A stretch of DNA of 64,000 nt from Marivirga salinae (GTDB lineage: Bacteria; Bacteroidota; Bacteroidia; Cytophagales; Cyclobacteriaceae). The DNA is taken from the NCBI RefSeq assembly GCF_030503855.1, contig NZ_CP129971.1:2294001-2358000 (forward strand), in the 5' to 3' direction. This document shows positions 54,428 to 63,549 of the stretch, in pieces. The number at the start of each line of letters is the position of its first letter. Position 1 is the first letter of the stretch. Both the position numbers and the translations under genes were made by a program. Under the pieces are notes generated by a model. That model did no database searches and had not been told where the DNA came from. It saw only the letters and a list, made by a program, of their open reading frames with translations.

Positions 54428-55768
54428 ATGAAGTTTACTTCTTTAGTTAGCATATTTATTCTAATCCCTTTATTTCTTGTCGCACAAGCGGATGATACGG
54501 AAAAGAAAAAAGGGAATTTAAGTGGTCAGTGGCGTAATTACTATATGCATTCATTTAATGAAGGTGATTTGCAAGATTGGTATGCAGTGGCTACCGGACT
54601 AAAATTAAAATATACTTACGATTTCAATAAAAATTGGCAAATCGGTGGGGCGGTTTATAGTAGCTGGAATACGGGCATAAGCAATGTAGAAAGCCTTGAT
54701 TCTACAACTGGCAGGGAGAGCAGATATGTTGCGGGTAATTTTAACGTTCAAGACCTCTCTCAACGATTTATAGCTTATCCTGGAGAACTGTATGTTCAAT
54801 ACAAAACTGGAAATCATCAAGTGAAAGTGGGGAGGCAAGGATTCTTTTCCCCTTTTATGAATGGGCAAGATGGCAGAATGATTCCAACGCTTTTTGAAGG
54901 GGCTTTTTATAAATATGAAGAAAAAGATAAGTTGAAATTTCAACTGGGAGCCATAAATAGAATTGCCCCAAGAAGTTATAATGGGTTTGAAAATATTGGG
55001 CAGACTTTGGGTATTTATCCTGTAGGAAGAAATATAGATGGACAAGGCAGCGAATATAGAGAGAACTCCCAATCGGATTATGTTGCATTACTTAATACTG
55101 ATTACCAATTCAAAAATTTAAAGATTGAGCTTTGGGATTATTATGTGGACAATATTTTTAATGTATTGTATGTAAAGCCAGCTTTTCAAGTTAAAAACTC
55201 AGGTTTATCTGTAGCTTTTGAATGGCTTTTACAAAATAGAGTAGGGGATGGTGGAAATACTGATCGGAGTTTAAGGTATGTTCAAAGTGAAATAGCTCAG
55301 ATTTTTGGTGCTCAAATTTCTCATTCCATACCGAATGGGAAAATCAGTTTAGGGTATGATCACATAACAGGACAAGGAAGATTTTTATTTCCTAGAGAGT
55401 GGGGAAGAGAGTTTTTATTTAGTTTTCAGAAAAGAGAAAGGAGCGAAGGTTTTGGAGATAATCATGCAGTAGTGATGTACTATCATCAGAATTTAAACTT
55501 TTCAAACCAAAAACTAAGGTCTATTTTAAGTGTTGGACATCAATGGAGACCATCAGTAACAGAACCTACACTAAATAAATATGCTATCCCTAATTATATG
55601 CATATAAACTTAGATTTATACTATGACAATGCTAAATGGAATGGCCTTAAACCAGAATTATTATTGACCTATAAACAGGGCACAGGAGAATATCCAGATA
55701 ATCCAGCTTTTATTCTGAATAAGGTTAATTTGTTTTTAATTAATGCAATAGTGAACTATAATTTTTAA
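54428..55768 (+). CDS. outer-membrane porin-like protein of the thiosulfate operon
   Basis: 446 residues. Signal peptide about 1-20 (PLFLVAQ), then alternating beta-strands with OprD-type features (GELYVQYKTGNHQVKVGRQ, FSPFMNGQDGRMIPTLFEGA, SLGYDHITGQG) and a terminal Phe (NAIVNYNF), the outer-membrane barrel insertion signal. It starts one base after the tsdA stop codon. It probably lets thiosulfate or tetrathionate through the outer membrane, an inference from position. Proteins of this sort are usually annotated only as hypothetical or OprD-family porin. Confidence 0.75.
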   Translation: MKFTSLVSIFILIPLFLVAQADDTEKKKGNLSGQWRNYYMHSFNEGDLQDWYAVATGLKLKYTYDFNKNWQIGGAVYSSWNTGISNVESLDSTTGRESRYVAGNFNVQDLSQRFIAYPGELYVQYKTGNHQVKVGRQGFFSPFMNGQDGRMIPTLFEGAFYKYEEKDKLKFQLGAINRIAPRSYNGFENIGQTLGIYPVGRNIDGQGSEYRENSQSDYVALLNTDYQFKNLKIELWDYYVDNIFNVLYVKPAFQVKNSGLSVAFEWLLQNRVGDGGNTDRSLRYVQSEIAQIFGAQISHSIPNGKISLGYDHITGQGRFLFPREWGREFLFSFQKRERSEGFGDNHAVVMYYHQNLNFSNQKLRSILSVGHQWRPSVTEPTLNKYAIPNYMHINLDLYYDNAKWNGLKPELLLTYKQGTGEYPDNPAFILNKVNLFLINAIVNYNF

Positions 55769-55894
55769 CCAATTTTGTGATAAAATTGACCTTATGAAAT
55801 ATTTTTTTGGGATATGTAATCCATAAACTAAATGTCAAAAGGTATAAGATGATTTTTACTCAATAGTAACCTGAGTTTAATAGAAGCTCCGTCA

Positions 55895-55942
55895 TACCAG
55901 AAAATTAATACTTAAATTTCAAAAAGTATTAATTTTCCGGTA
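55895..55942. repeat. 48-base long hairpin
   Basis: Arms 55895-55913 and 55924-55942 (TACCAGAAAATTAATACTT and its partner) pair over 19 bp with one mismatch around a 10-base loop. There is no T-run on the plus strand, and on the minus strand it directly follows the stop of an orphan reading frame. It may be a remnant element or a weak terminator. Confidence 0.55.
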
Positions 55943-55948
55943 TCTCCT

Positions 55949-56221
55949 TCAAAATGCTATATTAAGATTTGGGATAATTTTTTTTGAAAAATATAATCTC
56001 GATTCACCAGGACTGATATGACGCTTTGAAGATGTTTTGCTTGGATTTAAACTTAGGCTAGTAGGAAATATCTTAGAGATATTGGAGCTTATATAAGCTA
56101 TTTCGGATAGATAGTTTTTACTTTTTGAGTTAAAACCTGTCCAGAAATTATCGGGATCAAATTTATGGGCCTTACCAGCAAGGATAAATTTATTAAGTTG
56201 TCTTGTTTCAAAATTATAAAT
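55949..56221 (-). pseudogene. possible gene remnant without start codon
   Basis: A 90-codon open frame on the minus strand runs from just after a TGA to a TGA at 55949 and has no ATG near its beginning. Its translation (NFETRQLNKFILAGKAHKF, FDPDNFWTGFNSKSKNYLSE, SKRHISPGESRLYFSKKI) has protein-like composition but I recognise no family. It ends a few bases before the long hairpin. The surrounding 754-base gap (55769-56522) otherwise holds only the promoter of the cytochrome operon. Confidence 0.25.
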
Positions 56222-56443
56222 TCAAACCAACTTCATTCTTTTCAATACTTAGCAGTGAATTCATTGCATTATTCCGCTAATTTCCTCTAAATGCAGAAAA
56301 GTTCAAACGCAATCCTATTTATAATTTTTCTAAATTAGTATTGTTTTCAGTTATTAAAATACTATAAAGACCTTAATTTCAGTTGATTAAGCCCTTTTTT
56401 ATGAATTGGGATATAAAAATACCAAATTTGTATCCGAAATGTA

Positions 56444-56474
56444 TTTGAAATAATGGCTTTGGGCAGTAGATTTG
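56444..56474 (+). promoter_or_regulatory. promoter of the Alternative Complex III operon
   Basis: TTTG at 56444-56447 and TAGATTTG at 56467-56474 are exactly 19 bases apart. Transcription near 56481 gives a leader of about 42 bases to the actA ATG at 56523. Confidence 0.65.
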
Positions 56475-56522
56475 TACCCAATTAATAATTGGTGTTCCCA
56501 GATGCTAAATGAACAAATAAAT

Positions 56523-57812
56523 ATGTCCTTGAAAACGTATATTACTCGCTTATCTTTTATAGCATTCCTATTAGTGAGTTTTTTATCATTACCTAACAAT
56601 GCTTTTGCACAAGATGGCGAATTGCCTACAAGTGAAGAGGCAATAGCCAATGGTGAAAAACTATTTAAAAATAATTGTGCTGTTTGTCACCAAGTCCAAA
56701 ATAAAATGATTGGACCTGCTCTTAAAAACGTTTACGAAAGAAGAGAGTTGCCATGGTTATTGAATTTTATTAAAAATTCTCAAAAAGTAATCCAGGGTGG
56801 AGATGAATATGCTGTTAACCTTTATAATGAATATGGAAAGGCAGTAATGCCTAGCTTTGATTACTTCGCAGATGAAGAAATCAAAAGTATTTTAGGTTAT
56901 ATTAAATATCAAACTGAAAATCCACCTCAGGAAGCAACTGCTGATACAGGAGGAACTTCTACTGAAGCAGGAGCTGGTGGAGGAGGTATTCCATCAGAAT
57001 ATCTAACCCTTATCATTGTTGGTTTTGTGGTTGTTTTGATCTTGATCTTAATCGTTTTGGTTTTAATCGTAACGGTATTGACCAAATTCATCAATCAAAA
57101 AGAGGATATTGATGAGAGAGATAGAGAATTTGTAAATCAAAAATTAAATCTTAACAAATTGGTGAGAAGCAATGGCTTCTTATTCTTTGTGATTTTAATA
57201 TTTACAGCCGTTGTCGCAAAAACAGTAATTGATGGTCTTTATACTGTAGGGGTTCAGCAAGGTTACCAGCCTACGCAGCCGATTGCTTTCTCTCACGAGA
57301 TTCATGCGGGCCAGTATGAAATTGAATGTCAGTATTGCCATACAGGCGTAATGAATAGCAAAAGTGCTAACATCCCATCAGCTAACATCTGTATGAACTG
57401 CCATTCTTCAATAAAGAATGTTGGCGGAGAAAGCGGTTTTTCTCCTGAAATCAAAAAAATATATGACGCCTTAGGTTACGATGAAGAGTCTGGTGACTTT
57501 ATTGGCGAAAATGAGAAGCCAATTGAATGGGTAAGGGTACATAACCTTCCTGATTTGGCTTATTTCAACCACTCTCAGCACGTGAATGTAGGCGAAATTG
57601 AATGTCAAACTTGTCATGGTCCTATTGAGGAAATGGCAGTAGTAAAACAATGGAGCACATTGACTATGGGATGGTGTATTAACTGTCACAGAGAGACTAA
57701 AGTAAATGCAAAAGGTAATGCATATTACGATCAATTAGTCGAGGCACATGATGGTGGCGACTTGAAAGTAGTAGATATAGGCGGTTTAGAATGTGCAAAG
57801 TGTCATTATTAA
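56523..57812 (+). CDS. actA: Alternative Complex III subunit ActA (multihaem cytochrome c)
   Basis: 429 residues from the ATG at 56523, which opens a signal peptide (MSLKTYITRLSFIAFL ... NNAFAQ); the track-style earlier ATG at 56472 is rejected. Six haem-binding CxxCH motifs: one in an N-terminal monohaem domain (CAVCH, residue 52) and five in the C-terminal domain (CQYCH, CMNCH, CQTCH, CINCH, CAKCH). Two membrane segments lie between (about 161-185 and 219-240). ActA carries electrons within the menaquinol:cytochrome c oxidoreductase, on the periplasmic side. First gene of actABCDEF. Confidence 0.92.
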   Translation: MSLKTYITRLSFIAFLLVSFLSLPNNAFAQDGELPTSEEAIANGEKLFKNNCAVCHQVQNKMIGPALKNVYERRELPWLLNFIKNSQKVIQGGDEYAVNLYNEYGKAVMPSFDYFADEEIKSILGYIKYQTENPPQEATADTGGTSTEAGAGGGGIPSEYLTLIIVGFVVVLILILIVLVLIVTVLTKFINQKEDIDERDREFVNQKLNLNKLVRSNGFLFFVILIFTAVVAKTVIDGLYTVGVQQGYQPTQPIAFSHEIHAGQYEIECQYCHTGVMNSKSANIPSANICMNCHSSIKNVGGESGFSPEIKKIYDALGYDEESGDFIGENEKPIEWVRVHNLPDLAYFNHSQHVNVGEIECQTCHGPIEEMAVVKQWSTLTMGWCINCHRETKVNAKGNAYYDQLVEAHDGGDLKVVDIGGLECAKCHY

Positions 57813-57845
57813 TAAAAAATATTTAAGACTTCATTAATCATAGAT

Positions 57846-60800
57846 ATGAGTAATCAAAAAACATATTGGAAAGGAACTGAACAATTAACAAATGATCCTT
57901 CATTTGTTAAAAACGCAGAAAAGGAATTTCCTGAATACTTACCAATCAATGAGAATAAAGAGTCCAATGGAAGTACTTCCAGAAGGGATTTCTTGAAATT
58001 GATGGGGTTCGGTGTGGCTGCAGCATCCCTTGCTGCTTGTGAAGCACCTGTTAGAAAAGCAATCCCTTATTTAAATAAACCTGTTGATGTTGATCCAGGG
58101 ATTCCTAACTATTATGCTTCTACTTATTCGGTAGGTGGCGATTATGCCAGCATTGTAGTGAAGACTCGTGAAGGAAGACCTATTAAAATTGAAGGAAACA
58201 AAAACTCTTCAATTACTCAAGGTGGTGTAAATGCACAAGTGGAGGCTTCAGTTCTTTCTTTATATGATCAAGAAAGATTAAGAGGTCCTCTAAAAGAAGG
58301 AAAAAGCACAGATTGGAAAACAATCGATAAAGAAGTTACAGAGCAACTTCAATCTATAAGTGATGCTGGAGGGCAAATAAGAATTGTATCCAATACAATC
58401 AACTCACCTTCTACTTTAAAAGCTATTCAAGAAATGGCTGATAAATATGGCAACACAAAGCATATAATGTATGATGCTGTTTCTCAGCATGGCATTTTAG
58501 CGGCTAATGATAAAATGTTCGGAGTGAAAGCAGTTCCTGCTTACGATTTCAGCAAAGCAAACACTATTGTAAGTTTTGGTGCTGACTTCTTAGGAACTTG
58601 GGTTTCTCCAATCGAACATACAAAACAATACAGTAAGACAAGAAAGGTAAATAGCGAGAACAAAAATATGTCTCGTCATTATCAATTTGAAGCTAACCTT
58701 TCATTAACGGGTTCAAATGCTGATTATAGAACACCAGTTAAACCTTCTCAAGAAGGATTAGCGGTAGCTGCTTTATATAATGAAGTAGCTAAAATGACTG
58801 GTAATTCTCCTATTAATACTAATAAAGTTGAGATAGCGAATATTGGCAAAGCGGCAAAAGATTTAGTTTCTAATAAAGGCAAATCTTTAGTTGTTGCAGG
58901 TTCGAATGATACGGATATTCAATTATTGGTTAATGGTATCAACTCCATGTTGAATAACTACGGAGCAACTGTTGACTTAAATCACCACTCTAATGCAAGA
59001 AAAGGTGATGATGCTGCATTTACTCAGTTTATAAATGATGCTAAAGCGGGAGTTGTTAAAGCAGTTATTTTCTATAATGCCAACCCTGCTTATGATTCAG
59101 GAATGGGAGAGGAGTTAAAAGCAGCTTTAGGAAAAGCTTCCTTAACAGTTTCTACTTCTGATAGAAAAGATGAAACGGCAGAACTAGTAAAATATGTAGC
59201 ACCAGATCATCACTTCTTAGAATCATGGAATGATGCAGAGCCTAAGAAAGGTCAGTTGAGCTTAACTCAGCCAACTATTTCTCCTTTGTTCAAAACTCGT
59301 CAAGCTCAAGATAGCTTCTTGACTTGGACAGGAAACAAGCAAGAATATTATAATTTCCTTAGAAAGAATTGGGAAGACAAACACTTCAGTGGTCAAGAAC
59401 CAACATTCGATATTTTCTGGGATAAGACTTTACATAATGGTGTTTTCACTTATAATGTAGAAAGCAGTGAATTATCCGCTCAAGATGTAGATTTATCTGC
59501 AAGCGCGAATAGAATTAACAAAAACTATAAATCAAACAATACTGGTTTAGAAGTAGCTTTCTATCAAAAAGTATCCATCGGAAATGGTTATCATGCCAAC
59601 AACCCGTGGTTACAAGAATTACCAGATCCAATTTCAAAAGCCACTTGGGATAACTATGCTACTATCTCACAAAAAATGGCGAATGAGTTAGGAATCAAAA
59701 TATTTGAAGGTAAAACTTCATTAATCAACTTGACTATCAACGGTCAAGCAATGGAAGTTCCAGCTTTAGTTCAGCCAGGACAAGCTAACGGAACTATAGG
59801 TTTAGCCCTAGGTTACGGAAGAAAAATGGCTGGTAAAGTGGCCAATGGTGTTGGATTTGATGTATATCCATTCTTAGGTCAGTTGAATGGAACTAAAACT
59901 TATGCTTTAACATCAGGTGTTAAAGTTGATGGAACTGCTGGAAGCTACCAATTGGCACAGACTCAAACGCACCAAACTTTCATGGGACGTGAGACTGTAA
60001 TCCAGGAAGCTTTATTAGAGGATTACCAAAAGAAAGGCTGGGAAAGAGATTTCCAACCGCATATTGCAACTAGCAAAGGAAAAGTAAAGCCTTCCAAATT
60101 AACTCTTTGGAATGGCCACAAATACAATAACCATCATTGGGGATTAGCAATTGACTTGAACTCATGTACAGGTTGTGCAGCTTGTACAATTGCTTGTCAA
60201 TCTGAAAATAATATCCCAGTTGTAGGTAAAGAGGAAGTAGTAATGAGAAGAGATATGCAGTGGATGCGTGTTGACCGTTACTACAGCTCAGATGCAGCTC
60301 CAGACGATACAAATGGATTGGAAAAAGCAGCCGAGAATCCTGAAGTTACTTTCCAACCAATGATGTGTCAGCATTGTAATAATGCACCTTGTGAAACTGT
60401 TTGTCCGGTTGCGGCCACGACTCACAGTTCAGAGGGATTAAACCAAATGACTTATAACAGATGTGTGGGTACAAGATATTGTGCAAACAACTGTCCTTAT
60501 AAAGTAAGAAGATTCAACTGGTTCAAATACCATGACAATACCAAGTTTGATAAGAACATGGCCATGAATAATGACCTGGGTAAAATGGTATTGAATCCGG
60601 ATGTAACGGTTCGTTCTCGTGGAGTTATGGAAAAATGCTCTATGTGTGTTCAAAGAATTCAAGCTGGTAAATTGAAAGCTAAAAAGGAGAAAAGACAATT
60701 AGAAGATAAAGATGTAAACACTGCATGTGCTTCAGCTTGTCCTTCTGATGCGATTGTTTTCGGAGACTTGAATAATCAAGACTCAGCTATTTCAAAATAC

Positions 60801-60947
60801 TTGAAATTGAAAGAGAAAACGGATGAACCGATTAAAGAGGTGAATGAAGAACGCGCTTACCATGTATTGGAAGAGTTGCGAGTAGCACCTAATGTTTGGT
60901 ATATGACCAAAATCAGAAATAAAGATAAAGTAAATACTAAGGCTTAA
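57846..60947 (+). CDS. actB: Alternative Complex III subunit ActB (molybdopterin-like plus iron-sulfur)
   Basis: 1033 residues. An N-terminal extension of about 45 residues precedes a Tat-type motif (R46-R47 in TSRRDFLKLMGFG) and a lipobox-like SLAAC (Cys65), the 'TAT-variant' form that anchors ActB as a lipoprotein. The middle is a molybdopterin-oxidoreductase fold that in this family has lost its cofactor. The C-terminal ferredoxin-like region (from about 765) has four cysteine sets for iron-sulfur clusters (CTGCAACTIAC from Cys774, CQHCNNAPCETVCP, CVGTRYCANNCP, CSMCVQRI ... CASACP). It passes electrons from the quinol site to ActA. Confidence 0.95.
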   Translation: MSNQKTYWKGTEQLTNDPSFVKNAEKEFPEYLPINENKESNGSTSRRDFLKLMGFGVAAASLAACEAPVRKAIPYLNKPVDVDPGIPNYYASTYSVGGDYASIVVKTREGRPIKIEGNKNSSITQGGVNAQVEASVLSLYDQERLRGPLKEGKSTDWKTIDKEVTEQLQSISDAGGQIRIVSNTINSPSTLKAIQEMADKYGNTKHIMYDAVSQHGILAANDKMFGVKAVPAYDFSKANTIVSFGADFLGTWVSPIEHTKQYSKTRKVNSENKNMSRHYQFEANLSLTGSNADYRTPVKPSQEGLAVAALYNEVAKMTGNSPINTNKVEIANIGKAAKDLVSNKGKSLVVAGSNDTDIQLLVNGINSMLNNYGATVDLNHHSNARKGDDAAFTQFINDAKAGVVKAVIFYNANPAYDSGMGEELKAALGKASLTVSTSDRKDETAELVKYVAPDHHFLESWNDAEPKKGQLSLTQPTISPLFKTRQAQDSFLTWTGNKQEYYNFLRKNWEDKHFSGQEPTFDIFWDKTLHNGVFTYNVESSELSAQDVDLSASANRINKNYKSNNTGLEVAFYQKVSIGNGYHANNPWLQELPDPISKATWDNYATISQKMANELGIKIFEGKTSLINLTINGQAMEVPALVQPGQANGTIGLALGYGRKMAGKVANGVGFDVYPFLGQLNGTKTYALTSGVKVDGTAGSYQLAQTQTHQTFMGRETVIQEALLEDYQKKGWERDFQPHIATSKGKVKPSKLTLWNGHKYNNHHWGLAIDLNSCTGCAACTIACQSENNIPVVGKEEVVMRRDMQWMRVDRYYSSDAAPDDTNGLEKAAENPEVTFQPMMCQHCNNAPCETVCPVAATTHSSEGLNQMTYNRCVGTRYCANNCPYKVRRFNWFKYHDNTKFDKNMAMNNDLGKMVLNPDVTVRSRGVMEKCSMCVQRIQAGKLKAKKEKRQLEDKDVNTACASACPSDAIVFGDLNNQDSAISKYLKLKEKTDEPIKEVNEERAYHVLEELRVAPNVWYMTKIRNKDKVNTKA

Positions 60948-60965
60948 TTTAATAACTGTAGCAAT

Positions 60966-62339
60966 ATGGAAGTCACTTCACCTGTAAGAGAAGTATTAGT
61001 AACAGGAAATAAAACTTATCATGATGTATCTCATGATATCTGTAGGCACGTAGAAGCCAAACCAAATCCAAAATGGTTGGCAGCTATGGCTATTTCTTTA
61101 GGAGCACTATTTATCGGAGGCTATGCATTAGCCATCACCCTTTGGGACGGTATCGGTATGTGGGGCTTAAATAAAACCGTAGGATGGGCTTGGGATATCA
61201 CCAACTTCGTATGGTGGGTAGGTATCGGTCACGCAGGAACTTTGATTTCGGCTGTGTTGCTTTTATTCCGTCAGAAATGGAGAACATCCATTAACAGAGC
61301 GGCTGAAGCAATGACGATTTTTGCCGTTATCTGTGCCTTGTTATTCCCATTAATTCATACAGGAAGACCTTGGTTAAGTTTCTATTGGTTCGTTCCGATT
61401 CCAAATACTTGGGGTTCATTATGGGTTAACTTCCATTCTCCATTATTGTGGGATTTCTTTGCGATCTCAACTTACTTCACCGTTTCCTTAGTATTCTGGT
61501 ATATTGGATTAATTCCTGATTTTGCTACAATCAGAGATAGAGCAACTAACAAAATTTCAAAAGGTATTTATGGTGCTTTAAGTTTCGGCTGGGATGGAGC
61601 TGCAAAAACATGGCAACGTTACGAAACCGTTTCATTGGTTTTAGCCGGTCTAGCTACTCCTTTAGTACTTTCAGTACACACCATTGTATCTATGGACTTT
61701 GCAACTTCGGTTATTCCAGGATGGCACACTACCATTTTCCCTCCTTATTTCGTTGCAGGAGCTATTTTCTCAGGATTTGCAATGGTACTAACCTTGATGT
61801 TGGTAACCAGAAAAGTATACAACCTTGAAGATTATATAACCATCAACCATATTGAATTGATGAACATTATCATCATGATTACAGGTTCAATTGTGGGTGT
61901 TGCTTACATAACTGAGTTATTCATGGCATGGTATTCAGGTGTTCAGTATGAACAATATGCTTTCTTAAACAGAGCAACAGGACCTTACTGGTGGGCATAT
62001 TGGGCAATGATGACATGTAATGTGATTTCTCCTCAGTTATTCTGGTTCAAGAAAATTAGAACAAGTTTATGGGCTACTTTCATTTTATCTATTGTGGTAA
62101 ACATTGGAATGTGGTTCGAAAGATTTGTAATTATTGTAACTTCTCTGCATAGAGATTATCTACCATCAAGTTGGGCAATGTTTAGCCCTACTATTTATGA
62201 TATGGGGATCTACCTATTCAGTTTTGGTTTATTCTTTACACTGTTCTTCTCTTTTGCAAAATTCTTCCCAGTGATTAATATGGCAGAGGTAAAAGCAGTA
62301 TTGAAATCTAGTTCAGGTGAAATCGAAAACAAAAAATAA
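60966..62339 (+). CDS. actC: Alternative Complex III subunit ActC (NrfD/PsrC-like)
   Basis: 457 residues with about ten membrane segments, NrfD/PsrC fold: [59 protein letters not shown]. It carries the menaquinol site of the complex in the inner membrane and contacts ActB. It begins 18 bases after actB and is followed two bases later by actD, so the genes form one operon. Confidence 0.95.
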   Translation: MEVTSPVREVLVTGNKTYHDVSHDICRHVEAKPNPKWLAAMAISLGALFIGGYALAITLWDGIGMWGLNKTVGWAWDITNFVWWVGIGHAGTLISAVLLLFRQKWRTSINRAAEAMTIFAVICALLFPLIHTGRPWLSFYWFVPIPNTWGSLWVNFHSPLLWDFFAISTYFTVSLVFWYIGLIPDFATIRDRATNKISKGIYGALSFGWDGAAKTWQRYETVSLVLAGLATPLVLSVHTIVSMDFATSVIPGWHTTIFPPYFVAGAIFSGFAMVLTLMLVTRKVYNLEDYITINHIELMNIIIMITGSIVGVAYITELFMAWYSGVQYEQYAFLNRATGPYWWAYWAMMTCNVISPQLFWFKKIRTSLWATFILSIVVNIGMWFERFVIIVTSLHRDYLPSSWAMFSPTIYDMGIYLFSFGLFFTLFFSFAKFFPVINMAEVKAVLKSSSGEIENKK

Positions 62340-62341
62340 TT

Positions 62342-62866
62342 ATGGAAAGCGGTAAAAACTTTATCGTAGGGATTTTTGATGACGAGTCAGTGCTTTTAAG
62401 CGCAGTCAAAAAAGTCCGTGGAAGCGATGTAAAAATTCATGAATGTTATACTCCTTATCCAGTGCATGGGTTGGATGATGAATTGGGCTATAAGCGCTCC
62501 AGAATTTCCATAGCAGCTTTTATGTTTGGAATCACGGGTACTTGCTTGGCTTTCCTTATGATGATATACATGATGGGGATTGATTGGCCAATGATTATTG
62601 GTGGTAAAGATTATGTTGCCATTCCTTCATTCGTACCAGTTGGTTTTGAGGTAACGGTTTTACTTTCTGCTTTAGGAATGGTAGGTACTTTCTTCGTGAT
62701 TAGTAACCTTAAGCCATACGGAAAGCCAAGAATTTATGATATTCGAAGTACAGATGATAAGCATGTAATGGCAATTGATTTGGCTAAGAATAAAAAGTCT
62801 ACAGACGAATTAAGTTCAATCTTGAAAGATTCAGGTGCTGTGGAAATAAATGAAAAGAAATTTTAA
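62342..62866 (+). CDS. actD: Alternative Complex III subunit ActD (DUF3341)
   Basis: 174 residues. DUF3341: cytoplasmic N-terminal domain (FIVGIFDDESVLLSAVKKVR, CYTPYPVHGLDDELG), two membrane segments (about 58-80 and 98-122) and a short C-terminal domain. It is a structural membrane subunit with no cofactors. Its start is two bases after actC stops. Confidence 0.93.
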   Translation: MESGKNFIVGIFDDESVLLSAVKKVRGSDVKIHECYTPYPVHGLDDELGYKRSRISIAAFMFGITGTCLAFLMMIYMMGIDWPMIIGGKDYVAIPSFVPVGFEVTVLLSALGMVGTFFVISNLKPYGKPRIYDIRSTDDKHVMAIDLAKNKKSTDELSSILKDSGAVEINEKKF

Positions 62867-62882
62867 GTTGAATTATCAAATG

Positions 62883-63524
62883 ATGAATACAAATAAAATA
62901 TTTCAAATCTTATTTTTCGGCTTAGTTACAGTATTAGTTGTGGCATGTAAGCCAGGTAAAGATGATCCAGGAACGGAATACGCACCTAATATGTATCATG
63001 CCGTTTCATATGAGCCTTTAACACAGATTACTGAAAAGGATGCTGGTGCTTGGGTATCATCTGATGAGGATGAATATGGTGAGTATTACAACTCGAATCC
63101 TAACAATCCTTTCGGGATGACCATGAGAAAGCCAGCTGAAAATACAGTTCCTAGAAGTGAAAATGGAATGTTACCTTATAGATTACCAAAGGATAGCGTA
63201 GAATTAGCTGCTAGAACTTTAAAAAATCCTTTACCTGACAATGATAAAATATTAGAAGAGGGTAAAGTATTATATACAAAATATTGTACGCACTGTCACG
63301 GTGAAAATGGTGGTGGATCTATGGATGAAACAGCAAAAGTAGGTGCAGTTTACCAAGGTGTTCCGTCTTACAGTGCAGGTGCTACTTCTCAATTATCTGA
63401 AGGTCACATTTTTCACGTGATCACACATGGTATCAGAAGAATGGGAGCTCATGGTTCTCAGGTGCAGCAAGAAGACAGATGGAAAATTGTACGTTATGTA
63501 CAAACTTTACAAAAACAAGATTAA
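62883..63524 (+). CDS. actE: Alternative Complex III subunit ActE (monohaem lipoprotein cytochrome c)
   Basis: About 213 residues from the ATG at 62883 (an adjacent ATG at 62880 is equally possible); an earlier ATG at 62850 would overlap actD and spoil the signal. The lipoprotein signal ends at VLVVAC, followed by an acidic stretch. One haem site, CTHCHGENGGG (Cys at about 135), lies in a cytochrome c domain with a distal Met candidate in GIRRMGAHGSQ. It is the electron exit toward cytochrome c or the terminal oxidase. Confidence 0.92.
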   Translation: MNTNKIFQILFFGLVTVLVVACKPGKDDPGTEYAPNMYHAVSYEPLTQITEKDAGAWVSSDEDEYGEYYNSNPNNPFGMTMRKPAENTVPRSENGMLPYRLPKDSVELAARTLKNPLPDNDKILEEGKVLYTKYCTHCHGENGGGSMDETAKVGAVYQGVPSYSAGATSQLSEGHIFHVITHGIRRMGAHGSQVQQEDRWKIVRYVQTLQKQD

Positions 63525-63549
63525 TATAACAGTTTTAAGATAATTTATC

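Noticed and set aside
54605..55088. Two long minus-strand frames inside the porin gene (54605-55072, 54855-55088)
   Set aside because: They are shadows of a gene with signal peptide and barrel pattern on the other strand; their translations lack family features.
57846..60947. ActB as an active molybdoenzyme
   Set aside because: Operon context, the TAT-variant N-terminus and the fused ferredoxin domain identify Alternative Complex III, where the molybdopterin fold carries no cofactor.
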